From an uncultured Veillonella sp. (GTDB taxonomy: Bacteria > Bacillota > Negativicutes > Veillonellales > Veillonellaceae): 64,000 nt of DNA. Both the position numbers and the translations under genes were made by a program. The stretch spans positions 1 through 64,000 of the forward strand of contig NZ_CAKQFJ010000010.1 of the NCBI RefSeq assembly GCF_934230905.1, read 5' to 3'. Of the stretch, positions 24,535 through 34,877 are shown in pieces (position 1 is the first letter of the stretch; every line of letters starts with the position of its first letter). The notes under the pieces are model-generated. The model was given only the letters and a program-made list of their open reading frames with translations. It did not search any database and was not told where the DNA came from.

Positions 24535-25686
24535 TTGGTAGTATTCCTTGGCATGTTGACAGCTATAACACCGCTCGCAACAGATCTTTATTTACCAGCA
24601 TTACCAATTATGCCTGGAGAATTAAACACAACAGCATCAAATATTCAAATGACCATTGGTATTATGACCTTTGGCGTTGCATTAGGCCAACTATTTGGTG
24701 GTCCTATTAGTGACACAATGGGTCGTAAGTTACCACTTATTATAGGTAATTTACTATGTGTTATCTCTGGTATTATATGTGCCTATGCACCGAGCATCGA
24801 AATACTTTTACTAGGTCGATTCTTACAAGGTTTAACCGGTTCTGTAGGCGTTGTTATTTCTAAAGCTATTGCCAGAGACTTTGCATCTGGCCAAGAACTG
24901 ACCAAACTATTTGCCTTACTCATGATGGTTAATGGATTAGCACCCGTACTTGCGCCGTTAGTAGGTGGCCAATTACTTTTATTCACTACATGGCGTGTAA
25001 TCTTTGTAATCTTAGCAGTATTCTCTACTATTCTATTAGTAGGCTCACTTCTCTTTCGTGAAAGCTTACCAAAAGAAAAACGTGTCACAGGTGGCGTAAA
25101 TGTAGCGGTAAAAAATTATATTACACTTATTAAAGATAAACGTTTTCTAGGACAAACATTAATCCAGCTCTTTGCCTTTGGCGGATTTTTTGCTTATATC
25201 TCAGGATCATCCTTTGTATACCAAAATATTTTTAATCTTTCCGCCCAAGAATTTAGCTACTTTTTTGGCATCAACAGCTGTGGCATTATTTTAGCTAGTG
25301 CCATTAGCGGCCGTGTAAGTAATATTATAACATCTAAACAATTACTTACCTTCAGTCTATGGCAACTTACAATCAGCTCCTTACTATTCTTAATAGCTAT
25401 GGTTTCTGGATGGCCCCTCATTCCTGTAACAACCATCCTATTCTTTGCCGTATGTACTGTATCCTTATTTGGCTCAGCCTCCTTCTCCATGGCAATGACG
25501 AACTACGGAAAAATGGCAGGCAGTGCCTCTGCCATACTGGGCTTTGCAAGTATGTTCTCTGCAGGCATCGTATCTCCACTTGTTGGTATTGGTGGTGATC
25601 ATACGGGTATCCCAATGGGGATTACAATGCTAGTATGTGCAGTGCTTTCCTTATTATGTCTATACGGTTTGGTTGAAAAAGAATAA
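24535..25686 (+). CDS. MFS efflux pump, Bcr/CflA type
   Basis: 383 residues, 12 membrane segments. LGMLTAITPLATDLYLPALPIMPGELNTTASNIQMTIGIMTFGVALGQLFGGPISDTMGRKLPLIIGNL contains the DHA1 motif A (GPISDTMGRK) and the Bcr/CflA hallmark DLYLPALP. It expels drugs or metabolites by proton antiport. The start is odd: TTG at 24535 with no Shine-Dalgarno, just behind the lctP terminator; ATG at 24553 is an alternative that would shorten helix 1. Confidence 0.85.
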   Translation: MVVFLGMLTAITPLATDLYLPALPIMPGELNTTASNIQMTIGIMTFGVALGQLFGGPISDTMGRKLPLIIGNLLCVISGIICAYAPSIEILLLGRFLQGLTGSVGVVISKAIARDFASGQELTKLFALLMMVNGLAPVLAPLVGGQLLLFTTWRVIFVILAVFSTILLVGSLLFRESLPKEKRVTGGVNVAVKNYITLIKDKRFLGQTLIQLFAFGGFFAYISGSSFVYQNIFNLSAQEFSYFFGINSCGIILASAISGRVSNIITSKQLLTFSLWQLTISSLLFLIAMVSGWPLIPVTTILFFAVCTVSLFGSASFSMAMTNYGKMAGSASAILGFASMFSAGIVSPLVGIGGDHTGIPMGITMLVCAVLSLLCLYGLVEKE

Positions 25687-25744
25687 TCTATTTTACATTT
25701 GTGCAAGCCCCCACAATGGGATCTTCCCCCATACAAAGAAAAGA

Positions 25745-25812
25745 ATACAGCCCTCTCTGTAGCGATTTTACGGAAGTAATGACGTAATGAGCCAAGAGAG
25801 GGCTGTATTTTT
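25745..25812. terminator. Bidirectional terminator between convergent genes
   Basis: ATACAGCCCTCTCT (25745-25758) pairs with AGAGAGGGCTGTAT (25795-25808), with a T run on the plus side and an A-rich flank giving T on the minus side. Confidence 0.7.
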
Positions 25813-25871
25813 CTATACTAGTAATATGTAATTGTATCGGGACCCCATAAAAAATATAACTAGGCCTTTAC

Positions 25872-28800
25872 TTATTCAAACATAGTAGCTAATAACAATT
25901 TCAAGCGATTTGCCTGATTTACCGCACTTGAACCTGGGTCATAGTCAATAGCGGCTATACGCACATCTGGATATGCTTCAGATAAAGTTTTTACCATACC
26001 TTTACCACTAACGTGATTTGGTAAACACCCAAATGGTTGCAAGCAAACCACTTGTTTTGCCCCTTTTTCAATAAGGTCAATCATATCACCTGTAAGGAAC
26101 CAACCTTCACCGCATTGATTGCCAAGATCGATATAATGAGACGCTTCTTTTGCAACCTTTGTCATCCGTTGCAACGGATCAAAATGTTTAGATGCAGCAA
26201 CAGCTTTTGCATATGGTAATCGATATAATTCTAATGCTTCTCGAGCCACAGAACCAAAGAAACCAGAAAGCCATGTACCATCTAAGTGTTTAGCACGATA
26301 TGTACTATCCATAGCACAATATAAGAAGAAATCTAATAAACCAGAAGTTACTACTTCTCCGCCCTCTTTTTCTATAAGTTCATTAATGTGATTATTAGCA
26401 CTAGGGTGGAATTTAACATAAATTTCACCTACCACACCAACACGAGGTTTAGGCTTTGATTTATCAATCGGCAAATTATCAAAATCTTCGATGATATTCT
26501 TAATATACTTACTATATTGGAATATATTAGCCTTTGTAATACGTTCTCGTAACTTCTTAACCCAATAATCGCATAATGCATCGGCAGATCCCGGATTAAT
26601 TTCATAAGGACGTGTCGCTAATACACATTGCATCAATGCATCACCATATACAACGGCTTGAATCATGCGATGCAAGAAAGATTTAGTCAACTTAAAGCCT
26701 GGTTGACGTTCCATATCACTCGCATTAAGAGATAAAATTGGAACTTGTTTCATACCTGCATCAATGAGGGCTTTACGCAAATAGCCAATATAGTTAGTAG
26801 CACGGCAACCACCACCAGTTTGAGAAATGATGACTGCCGTTTTATTAACATCGTACTTACCGGATAACAAGGCACTCATCAATTGCCCTACAACGATGAT
26901 AGCAGGATAACAAGCATCATTATTGATATATTTTAAACCGGTTTCTACATCATCCCGAGTTGGGGCTGGCAACATATCAAAGTCATAGCCTTCAGACTTA
27001 AGAACTGGTTCCAATAATTGGAAATGAAGTGGCGACATTTGAGGCACCAAAATCTTATAGGTCTTACGCATTTCTTCGGTAAAGACAACGCGTTCATAAT
27101 CATATGCTGGTGTATCATCAACAACGGTCTCTACAGGAGCCTCTGGATTATGGTGTTTACGCATACTCCGCTCCATGACGGATTGCAAGGAACGCAAGCG
27201 AATGGTAACAGCGCCTAAGTTTGTGCCTTCATCAATTTTAAGCAATGTGTGAATCTTATGCCTTGCTGATAAAATATCTTTCACTTGATCTGCCACAATA
27301 GAATCAAGACCACAACCAAAGGAGTTCAACTCAACAATTTGGAATCCTTCTGTACGACTTACAAATTCAGCTGCATGATATAGACGACTATGATAAGACC
27401 ATTGGTCTACAACACGAAGATGTTTAATATCTTTACCTAATGGTGCTACACCATCTTCGGTAAGAACCGCCATACCAAGAGAGGTAATAAGCTCAGGAAT
27501 ACCATGATTAATACCAGAATCTAAATGATATGGACGACCGGCCAATACGATGGTAGGCACTTGTTCTGCTACTAGACGAGACACGGTTTTCTTTGTCATT
27601 TCACGGTAATCAGCTTTACATTTTTCTTGTTCAGCCCATGCAGTATCTACTGCTTTAGAGATATCAGATTTGGAGAAAGGTAACTCTTTTAAAGCTTTCA
27701 CTAAAGCAGGTACTAATGATTTCTTATCTGCAAGAGGTAAGAATGGCGCATAAAATGGTGTATTGCCCATAACATCTTGCATATTGTTTCGAATTAATTC
27801 TGGATAAGAAATTACCATAGGACAGTGATAGTTATTGTCGCGACTAAATTCCTTCGGACCATGTTGAATACATGGATACCAAATCAAATCCACTTGAGCT
27901 TTAGAAAGGTCTCGAATATGGCCATGAACAGCCTTAGCAGGATAGCATGCCGTATCGGAAGGAATCGTATCAATCGCCTTATTATATTGATCCTTCGTCG
28001 TATAATCAGATAATACAACTTCACAACCTAATTGATTAAAGAAAGTAAACCAAAACGGAAAATCTTCGTACATATTAAGGACTCGAGGAATCCCAATACG
28101 TAATTTGCCTTCAAATTCTGGAATATTTTTCTTAAGGAAATAATCAAAATAACGGCGTAATTTTACTTCTACCATATTAGGTACAGGCTTATGTTTCTCT
28201 TGAATCATATCACCTGCACCGCGATCACAACGATTGCCTGTTACATAAGTACGACCATCGGAGAATGCATTGATGGTAAGCATGCAGTTATTGGAACACA
28301 ATCCACAATTACGCATGGATGTAGACACTTGCAATGATTTCAAGCCCTCACTATCAAGCAAGGTGCTATGTTGATTTTGTAACTCTTCTGCTGCTTCAGA
28401 AGCAAGTAATGCCATACCATAAGCACCCATCAAACCAGATACATCTGGTCGAATGACTTCAACTCCCATCAGTTTTTCAAAGGCACGGAGTACCGCTTCA
28501 TTATAGAATGTACCACCTTGTACAACAATATGGTCACCAAGTTCTTTAGGATCTTTTACCTTAAGCACCTTATACAATGCATTTTTGATAACAGAATATG
28601 CAAGGCCAGCCGCAATATCCGGTACAGTAGCCCCTTCTTTTTGCGCCTGTTTTACCTTGGAATTCATAAATACGGTACAACGGGAACCCAAGTCAATTGG
28701 CATAGGTGCCAACAAACCTTCCTTGGCAAATTGCTCAATAGGTAAGCGCAAAGATGTGGCAAATGTATCAATAAATGAACCGCAACCTGAAGAGCAGGCT

Positions 28801-30128
28801 TCATTCAAAACGATATCTTCAATATATCCATCGCGCACCTTTGTACATTTCATATCTTGCCCACCAATATCTAAGATAAAGGATACATCAGGGCAGAAAA
28901 ATTGAGCAGCACGATAATGAGCAATGGTTTCTACTTCACCAATATCGATGCCGAGAGCGCGTTTTAAAAATGCTTCGCCGTATCCGGTTACACCAGAATG
29001 AGCAATATAGGCACCTTTTGGCAATAATCCATAGATTTGCTCAATTAGCTCTTGCGATTTTTCTAATGGTTTACCATGATTGGGGCCATAATGAGAAAAG
29101 ATAATCTCATTTTTACTGTTAATTAGAACAACCTTTAACGTAGTTGACCCTGCATCAATACCGAGGTAGCAAGGCCCCTCCGCATCTTTAATATCTGCCT
29201 TAGGTGTAACAGCCTTTGCATGACGTGCTCTAAATTCATTTAATTCATCCTCATTTCTAAATAGAGGATCAACACGATCAGTAGCTTCCATTGGAACACC
29301 AATAAGTGCACCAATTTCTTTTGTTAATTCACCAACCGTAATATCACGGCATTCATCATTCATGAGAGCTGCACCTAATGCGATAAACAACTCACCATTT
29401 TCAGGAATAATACGGTGTGCTGTATCAAGCTCTAATGTGTCACAGAAACATTGACGCAATTCAGACAAGAATGTCAATGGGCCACCAAGGAAAGCTACAT
29501 TACCTTCAATTTTGTGACCACATGCTAGACCTGCAATTGTTTGATTGACAATAGCTTGAAATACAGATTTAGCAATATTTTCATGAGATGCACCTTGATT
29601 TAGTAAGGCTTGAACATCTGTCTTCGCAAATACACCACAACGTGCAGCGATAGGATATATCGTATCAGCATTCATAGCCAATGTATTAAGACCAGATGCA
29701 TCGGTTTGCAATAATGTTGCCATTTGATCGATGAAAGCACCGGTACCACCGGCACAAGAACCATTCATCCGATGTTCTGCAGTACGACCTAGATAAGTAA
29801 CCTTAGCATCTTCACCACCAAGCTCGATAATAACATCTGTTTGTGGATATAATGCTTTAATCGCCTTTGTTTCAGCAATTACCTCTTGAACAAAAGGTAT
29901 ACGCACCTTATCAGCCATCGCCATGCCGCCAGAACCTGTAATTGCTACGTGTACATTTTCATCTTCATGACCCACTTGAGCCTCTAGTAACAATGTATGA
30001 ACAGTATCCAAAATATTAGCATAATGTCGGATATATTTTTTGTACAAATAATTATCTTGTTCGTCCAACAAAACGACCTTGACCGTTGTAGAGCCAACAT
30101 CGATCCCCATACGTAAGGATTTTTGCAT
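25872..30128 (-). CDS. Large acyl-CoA dehydratase activase-type ATPase (BcrAD/BadFG + DUF2229 + HgdB-like)
   Basis: 1418 residues. Two ASKHA ATPase modules are in tandem: GIDVGSTTVKVVLLD near residue 10 with GSCAGGTGAFIDQMA and AARCGVFAKTDV, and GIDAGSTTLKVVLIN near 325 with EACSSGCGSFIDTFA and GSRCTVFMNSKV; the Cys match the [4Fe-4S]-bridging residues of 2-hydroxyglutaryl-CoA dehydratase activators. A DUF2229 region follows (LRIGIPRVLNMYEDFPFWFTFFNQLGCEVVLSD), then a dehydratase-subunit-like C-terminus. Such giant fusions are common in anaerobic Firmicutes; the substrate is unknown. ATG at 30128 has AGAGAGG upstream. Confidence 0.88.
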   Translation of the reverse strand: MQKSLRMGIDVGSTTVKVVLLDEQDNYLYKKYIRHYANILDTVHTLLLEAQVGHEDENVHVAITGSGGMAMADKVRIPFVQEVIAETKAIKALYPQTDVIIELGGEDAKVTYLGRTAEHRMNGSCAGGTGAFIDQMATLLQTDASGLNTLAMNADTIYPIAARCGVFAKTDVQALLNQGASHENIAKSVFQAIVNQTIAGLACGHKIEGNVAFLGGPLTFLSELRQCFCDTLELDTAHRIIPENGELFIALGAALMNDECRDITVGELTKEIGALIGVPMEATDRVDPLFRNEDELNEFRARHAKAVTPKADIKDAEGPCYLGIDAGSTTLKVVLINSKNEIIFSHYGPNHGKPLEKSQELIEQIYGLLPKGAYIAHSGVTGYGEAFLKRALGIDIGEVETIAHYRAAQFFCPDVSFILDIGGQDMKCTKVRDGYIEDIVLNEACSSGCGSFIDTFATSLRLPIEQFAKEGLLAPMPIDLGSRCTVFMNSKVKQAQKEGATVPDIAAGLAYSVIKNALYKVLKVKDPKELGDHIVVQGGTFYNEAVLRAFEKLMGVEVIRPDVSGLMGAYGMALLASEAAEELQNQHSTLLDSEGLKSLQVSTSMRNCGLCSNNCMLTINAFSDGRTYVTGNRCDRGAGDMIQEKHKPVPNMVEVKLRRYFDYFLKKNIPEFEGKLRIGIPRVLNMYEDFPFWFTFFNQLGCEVVLSDYTTKDQYNKAIDTIPSDTACYPAKAVHGHIRDLSKAQVDLIWYPCIQHGPKEFSRDNNYHCPMVISYPELIRNNMQDVMGNTPFYAPFLPLADKKSLVPALVKALKELPFSKSDISKAVDTAWAEQEKCKADYREMTKKTVSRLVAEQVPTIVLAGRPYHLDSGINHGIPELITSLGMAVLTEDGVAPLGKDIKHLRVVDQWSYHSRLYHAAEFVSRTEGFQIVELNSFGCGLDSIVADQVKDILSARHKIHTLLKIDEGTNLGAVTIRLRSLQSVMERSMRKHHNPEAPVETVVDDTPAYDYERVVFTEEMRKTYKILVPQMSPLHFQLLEPVLKSEGYDFDMLPAPTRDDVETGLKYINNDACYPAIIVVGQLMSALLSGKYDVNKTAVIISQTGGGCRATNYIGYLRKALIDAGMKQVPILSLNASDMERQPGFKLTKSFLHRMIQAVVYGDALMQCVLATRPYEINPGSADALCDYWVKKLRERITKANIFQYSKYIKNIIEDFDNLPIDKSKPKPRVGVVGEIYVKFHPSANNHINELIEKEGGEVVTSGLLDFFLYCAMDSTYRAKHLDGTWLSGFFGSVAREALELYRLPYAKAVAASKHFDPLQRMTKVAKEASHYIDLGNQCGEGWFLTGDMIDLIEKGAKQVVCLQPFGCLPNHVSGKGMVKTLSEAYPDVRIAAIDYDPGSSAVNQANRLKLLLATMFE

Positions 30129-30541
30129 ATATACCTCTCTTGAAATTGAAGAATTGGTACTCTCGCACCATTTATCTTCATACATTTAAGTAAAAGCTAT
30201 GTATCATAGCTTTTAACTACACATTTAAAAATTTGAATATTAAATATATTATACAACAAACACAGATAAATTCTAGGTTTTATCATATTCCAATGTGATA
30301 TATAAAACATGACTATTCCTAATAAAATATATTTAATTCTGTATATTGTGTATTTTTAATTATACCACTTTATAATACATTACGTTGTGCGTAAAGATAC
30401 ATACTATAATTATAAATAATAAAACAAGGACTGTAACAAAATGTGATTAAACCACGTTTATTACAGTCCCTATTTATATCTATAAAGTTCGATTTTTTTA
30501 AAATATACTACAACTTAGTATATTAACGTCTTGTTAAACAA
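30129..30541. other. 413-bp AT-rich gap
   Basis: No gene is seen. It contains the upstream region of the activase gene and the metQ terminator at 30428-30469; the remainder is plain AT-rich sequence. Confidence 0.5.
30428..30469 (-). terminator. Probable terminator of metQ
   Basis: GGACTGTAA pairs with TTACAGTCC; on the minus strand TTGTTTTATT follows. Confidence 0.6.
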
Positions 30542-31366
30542 TTAGAACGCTGGGATAATGGCCCCATTATAATGTTCTTCAATAAACTTTTTAATTTCTG
30601 GGGATTGTAACGCTTTAGCTAATTTTTGAATAGCTGGTTTATTTTCATCACCAGGATTTACAGAAAGAAGATTTGCATATGGAGAATCCGCTTTTTCTAC
30701 AAATAAGCCATCTTTTGTAGGGTTGAGACCTGCTGGTAATGCATAGTTAGCATTGATAACAGCTGCATCTAAATCTTGAATAGAACGAGGAATTTGAGCT
30801 GCTTCTAATTCAATAATTTGAATGTTTTTAGGGTTGCTAGTCACGTCAAATACGGTATTAGTCAAACCAGTTGGATCTTTCAAGGTTACTAAACCTGCAC
30901 TTTGCAATAAAAGAAGTGCACGAGCACTGTTTGTTGGGTCAGACGGAATCGCTACCTTTGCGCCATTAGGCAAATCTTTCAAGTCTTTAATTTTTTGAGA
31001 ATAAATAGCTAATGGTTCAATATGAACTGGTGCAAAACTTACAAAATTTGTACCATGCTCTTTATTATAGTTATTTTGATAAGGTACGTTTGCAAAGAAG
31101 TTTGCATCAACTTCATGACTAGATAATGCCATATTTGGTTGAATATAATCTGTAAATTCAATAATTTGTAAATCTACACCTTCTTTAGCTAAAATTGGCT
31201 TAACTTGTTCTAATATTTCTGCATGAGGCACTGGATTTGCGGCCACTTTTAATACCTCTGCTTTAGAACCGTTAGAACCTTCATTATTAGTGGATGAGCC
31301 ACAACCACTAATCAGTAAAGACGCCCCTAATACGGCCGTCGCAGCTAATGCTAACCATTTTTTCAT
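30542..31366 (-). CDS. metQ: MetQ/NlpA-family substrate-binding lipoprotein
   Basis: 274 residues. The signal peptide ends in the lipobox LISGC (Cys22). The mature part (LKVAANPVPHAEILEQVKPILAKEGVDLQIIEFTDYIQPNMALSSHEVDANFFANVPYQNNYNKEHG) is the NlpA/MetQ fold that delivers methionine to the MetNI ABC importer. No MetN or MetI gene is adjacent, so it would act with a transporter encoded elsewhere. Perfect AGGAGG before the ATG. Confidence 0.92.
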   Translation of the reverse strand: MKKWLALAATAVLGASLLISGCGSSTNNEGSNGSKAEVLKVAANPVPHAEILEQVKPILAKEGVDLQIIEFTDYIQPNMALSSHEVDANFFANVPYQNNYNKEHGTNFVSFAPVHIEPLAIYSQKIKDLKDLPNGAKVAIPSDPTNSARALLLLQSAGLVTLKDPTGLTNTVFDVTSNPKNIQIIELEAAQIPRSIQDLDAAVINANYALPAGLNPTKDGLFVEKADSPYANLLSVNPGDENKPAIQKLAKALQSPEIKKFIEEHYNGAIIPAF

Positions 31367-31735
31367 GTAATCCTCCTATCTACGATGAAAACCTGCATCT
31401 ATAGACGAGGACTCATACGTATACAATATATGTAGATATTGTAATAAATTTATTTTTCTTATCTTGTATCTACATTTAATTATTTAATATTTTCGATATA
31501 GCAAGTATATCAATTTAATTCCCACTTGCATAATAGATTTTATATATCAATTAATATAACCTTAATCTATAGCAAGATAAGAGTAATTACATTTAACTAA
31601 GCCAAGTACATAAAAACGGTGCTAAGACGATTCCCCGTACTACTAGGTAATATACCTAATAGGTGAAATCAAACTTAGTACCGTTATAAATATTGCTTTA
31701 TATAATAAACAATTTAATCAAAATCAAAAATCAAC
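31367..31735. other. 369-bp gap holding a branched terminator
   Basis: No gene and no SAM-riboswitch signature upstream of metQ. AACGGTGCTAAG (31615-31626) pairs with CTTAGTACCGTT (31674-31685) around an inner CCTATTAGG-type hairpin; a minus-strand T run follows, so it ends the DUF389 operon. Confidence 0.6.
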
Positions 31736-33049
31736 TTATAGAGTTGATGTTGTTTGCTCGATAGAAATAGTTACAGGTGCCGATAATTTAGCCTCTAGCC
31801 AAGCTTTTATTCGTTCCAAATCTGCATCAGATACAGTGGACGTGGTATAGATAACCACCATATAGCGACGCGCTTTAGGCTGTTCTAGATTATCTATCAA
31901 AGGCATACCTTCCACTTTACTTACAAACGGGAATAACGCCTTTGCTTCAGCTTCTGTCGTTTTCATAGTGTTTATAGTTTCACTTACTAATTGATAAGTC
32001 GGCTGGTACAGATTACTCAAGTTTTTATATTTTTCAAGATTCTCTGAAGACTTATTCAAGTTTGTCTTGTCCATAGTAGATTTGTTCTCATCTACGCTAT
32101 TAACAAACCGCAATGTATAAGGCTGCAAGTACTCATCTTTCTGTAACTTGTCATGCAACTGGGATTGTTCCTCTGAAGTCACAGGAGCTCCTATAACTAC
32201 TATACCTACTAGCTTATTCGCTCGATCCAATGAATAATCAATCACTTGTCGACGTCCATCTTGATTAATATCGTTCTTAATAAACTGCTCTATATGATTT
32301 GACTCAGAATACTTGATAGTCATATCATAGCCTGCATAAATACTTGGTATAGCCATAATAAGACCAATCACAAGAAATATTAGCTGGTTACGACGATTAA
32401 TCTCTTCTGCTTGCTTATAGGATGGTAAACTATATACACCCTTTAAAACAATAAAAGATGCAAAAAAAATGAAAAATGCATTTATAAAGAATAGATAGCC
32501 AGCACCAAAGAAATAGTTCCAATTTCCATTAGCAAGTCCATATCCTGCCGTACATAGTGGTGGCATAAGTGCAGTCGCAATCGCAACCCCTGGTATAACA
32601 TTATCTAAGGTCTTACGCGTTTGCCCAATAATCCCTGCTAACCCACCAAATATAGCAATGAATACATCAAAAATACTCGGTTCTGTACGCGCTAATAGTT
32701 CAGATGTAGCCGTCTGAACGGGAGAAATATAAAAATATAAAGTAGATGCCAAAACAGCAATTGTAATCTGTAAGGACAATCTTAAAATAGCACTTTTCAC
32801 AACTGTAAAATTAAGCGTAGCGAAGCCAAAACCAGTTGCCAGAATAGGTCCCATCAACGGCGATATAAGCATAGCACCAATAATAACTGCCGTACTATTC
32901 ATATTTAACCCAATAGAGGCAATAAACATAGAGAGGATTAGGATAACCAACGCAGGCCCCTTAATCTTAGCCCCACCTATCAACCTTTTAGCAATAGTTG
33001 CATCATCAGCTCGCTCAAAATGTATATCAAAGTATTTATTTATTTCCAT
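31736..33049 (-). CDS. DUF389 membrane protein
   Basis: 437 residues. The membrane half (about 30-230) has the family signature LIGGAKIKGPALVILILSMFIASIGLNMNSTAVIIGAMLISPLMGPILATGFGFA and FIAIFGGLAGIIGQTRKTLDNVIPGVAIATALMPPLCTAGYG; the C-terminal ~200 residues are soluble. Function unknown. It follows cobT by 9 bases and is the last gene of the Nudix-cobT operon. Confidence 0.9.
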   Translation of the reverse strand: MEINKYFDIHFERADDATIAKRLIGGAKIKGPALVILILSMFIASIGLNMNSTAVIIGAMLISPLMGPILATGFGFATLNFTVVKSAILRLSLQITIAVLASTLYFYISPVQTATSELLARTEPSIFDVFIAIFGGLAGIIGQTRKTLDNVIPGVAIATALMPPLCTAGYGLANGNWNYFFGAGYLFFINAFFIFFASFIVLKGVYSLPSYKQAEEINRRNQLIFLVIGLIMAIPSIYAGYDMTIKYSESNHIEQFIKNDINQDGRRQVIDYSLDRANKLVGIVVIGAPVTSEEQSQLHDKLQKDEYLQPYTLRFVNSVDENKSTMDKTNLNKSSENLEKYKNLSNLYQPTYQLVSETINTMKTTEAEAKALFPFVSKVEGMPLIDNLEQPKARRYMVVIYTTSTVSDADLERIKAWLEAKLSAPVTISIEQTTSTL

Positions 33050-33058
33050 TCTTCTTCC

Positions 33059-34096
33059 TTATAATTTCATCAAATCTGCAAAGGTACCTACGTTTACAAA
33101 CATGTACTGTGTGGTTTTTAACATTTGAACCATTAAGATAGCCCCCGTGCCTTCCCCCATCGACATGTGTGCTTGGATAGGTACCATATCTTGTGTAATC
33201 CCCACCTCAGACAAAGCAAGCTCCGTACCTTTTTCGCGGGAATGATGAGATGGCAATGCATAGTCCTTAACGCGATCATTCATGTGTACTGCACAAGCCG
33301 CTGCTACAGCTGTAATAAAACCATCAATAACAAAAGGCTTTTTAAAATTAACACAAGCTATCATAGCTCCAAGAATAGCAGCTATATCAAATCCCCCTAC
33401 ATGGGCTACAATGTTACGAACTCGGTCATGCTCACTTTCAGTAATAATACTAGCCTTATGATTATCTAATACAGCACGGACAAAATCAATTTTACGCTTC
33501 ATCAAATCAGGTTTATCAGGCCAAGAACCTGGCCCTACAGTTTCAGTTGGATCGGCACCAGTTAAAGCTGATAACACACAAGCAGAGGTTGTCGTATTGC
33601 CTAGTCCCATTTCACCAAAGGAAAATAGATTTATCCCTTGCTCTACATAATGTTTGACTCGTTCATAGCCCGCTTTAAAGGCATTATTAAACTCATCCGC
33701 AGTCATAGCAGAGTGATTTAATATATTCTTTGTTCCCTTCACTACTTTACGATCTACGCCAATAGCATCATTCGAAGCAATACCTACATCGACGACCTCA
33801 TAAGGAATGTTGTTAAAGTTACAAAATTGCGTCGCCGACGAGCGGCCTAGTAACATATTGCGCGACTGCTTTTGGGTTACCTCATAGTTATAGCCTACAT
33901 AGCCTTCCATGTTACAACCATTATCGGCAGAAAATATGATATGCTGTGGTCGAATTTCACCATCTATACGCCCCCAAGCGGTACAAATTTTACGGAAATA
34001 GACTTCCCATAAACCAAGACCACCTGGTATAAGGCACTTAGCTTGGAGAAATTTATTCAGTTCTCTATCGAATGAAGTTAGTTCATTTTCTTTCAT
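33059..34096 (-). CDS. cobT: Nicotinate-nucleotide:base phosphoribosyltransferase CobT
   Basis: 345 residues. Family motifs are FSFGEMGLGNTTTSACVLSALTGADPTETVGPG and the C-terminal HMSMGEGTGAILMVQML with the catalytic Glu. CobT activates the lower-ligand base of cobamides (vitamin B12 family) by making the alpha-riboside phosphate. Related Sporomusa uses phenolic bases, so the base used here cannot be read off. Starts 1 base after the Nudix stop. Confidence 0.93.
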   Translation of the reverse strand: MKENELTSFDRELNKFLQAKCLIPGGLGLWEVYFRKICTAWGRIDGEIRPQHIIFSADNGCNMEGYVGYNYEVTQKQSRNMLLGRSSATQFCNFNNIPYEVVDVGIASNDAIGVDRKVVKGTKNILNHSAMTADEFNNAFKAGYERVKHYVEQGINLFSFGEMGLGNTTTSACVLSALTGADPTETVGPGSWPDKPDLMKRKIDFVRAVLDNHKASIITESEHDRVRNIVAHVGGFDIAAILGAMIACVNFKKPFVIDGFITAVAAACAVHMNDRVKDYALPSHHSREKGTELALSEVGITQDMVPIQAHMSMGEGTGAILMVQMLKTTQYMFVNVGTFADLMKL

Positions 34097-34097
34097 T

Positions 34098-34721
34098 TTA
34101 TATATTATTACCTTGACGATATAAATCTAAGAAATTTTTCAATACCCTACCGGTTAAGCCCCAGATCGTATATTGCTTATAGGGATAAAAATATACGGAA
34201 TAATTTTGACGAATTTTCCAATCAATCTGATATCCTTCCAGAAGGTTAAACGGAAAATCTCGCAATGGCTTTGTGCCAATATCTAAATGCCCCACAGTAG
34301 GCTCCATTTTAAGCAAATGCGATAATGGTACTGTAAAGATTTCTCCTACCTCAGCATTATTAGGATCAAACTCTGATGTATGCAATCGAACTACTACGGC
34401 ATGTAGTTTAACGCCAATGGCCGACACTAAACAATCTAAAGGACCTAATAACTCAATCTGTTCAATAGCTATACCAAGCTCTTCCGAGCACTCTCTAATA
34501 GCCGCATCAGCACCAGTCTTATCGGTACTTTCAAAGTGTCCACCGGGAAAACTAATTTCGCCAGGTTGTCTCCGTAGTTGGTGGCTACGCACAGTGAATA
34601 CAATATGATCTTTACCATCAACTTCTAATAAGGGTACTGCTACAGCAGCAGTAATAACATCAATATCTGTAGTTACTTGTGATTCACGGTTAATCAAAAA
34701 TTCAGTTAATTGTCTATCCAT
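34098..34721 (-). CDS. Nudix hydrolase, CoA pyrophosphatase (NudL) type
   Basis: 207 residues. The Nudix box GGHFESTDKTGADAAIRECSEELGI fits GX5EX7REUXEEXGU, and RRQPGEISFPGGH with the preceding strands is the NudL/CoA-diphosphatase pattern. It would cut CoA or related nucleotides to 3',5'-ADP and phosphopantetheine. ATG at 34721 has a perfect AAGGAGG; a longer frame to 34850 runs over the upstream terminator and is rejected. Confidence 0.9.
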   Translation of the reverse strand: MDRQLTEFLINRESQVTTDIDVITAAVAVPLLEVDGKDHIVFTVRSHQLRRQPGEISFPGGHFESTDKTGADAAIRECSEELGIAIEQIELLGPLDCLVSAIGVKLHAVVVRLHTSEFDPNNAEVGEIFTVPLSHLLKMEPTVGHLDIGTKPLRDFPFNLLEGYQIDWKIRQNYSVYFYPYKQYTIWGLTGRVLKNFLDLYRQGNNI

Positions 34722-34814
34722 AGCAATCCTCCTTATCTTAATTATACCAACTATTGTTTTCATCAAAATAGTATAAATCGCACAAATCATTAAATTTGAC
34801 GAATAAGCGCAAAA

Positions 34815-34846
34815 ATAGGTTGCCCCATATCTAAGAGGCAACCTAT
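34815..34846 (-). terminator. Terminator of the dicarboxylate symporter gene
   Basis: ATAGGTTGCC pairs with GGCAACCTAT, followed on the minus strand by TTTTT. Confidence 0.85.
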
Positions 34847-34877
34847 TCATATATAGTATGCGATTATTAAGTACAAC

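Noticed and set aside
31367..31735. SAM riboswitch upstream of metQ
   Set aside because: None of the conserved S-box core sequences is visible; the structure present is a terminator for the gene on the other side.
34722..34850. Longer N-terminus for the Nudix protein
   Set aside because: It would run through the terminator of the upstream gene, while a perfect ribosome site marks ATG 34721.
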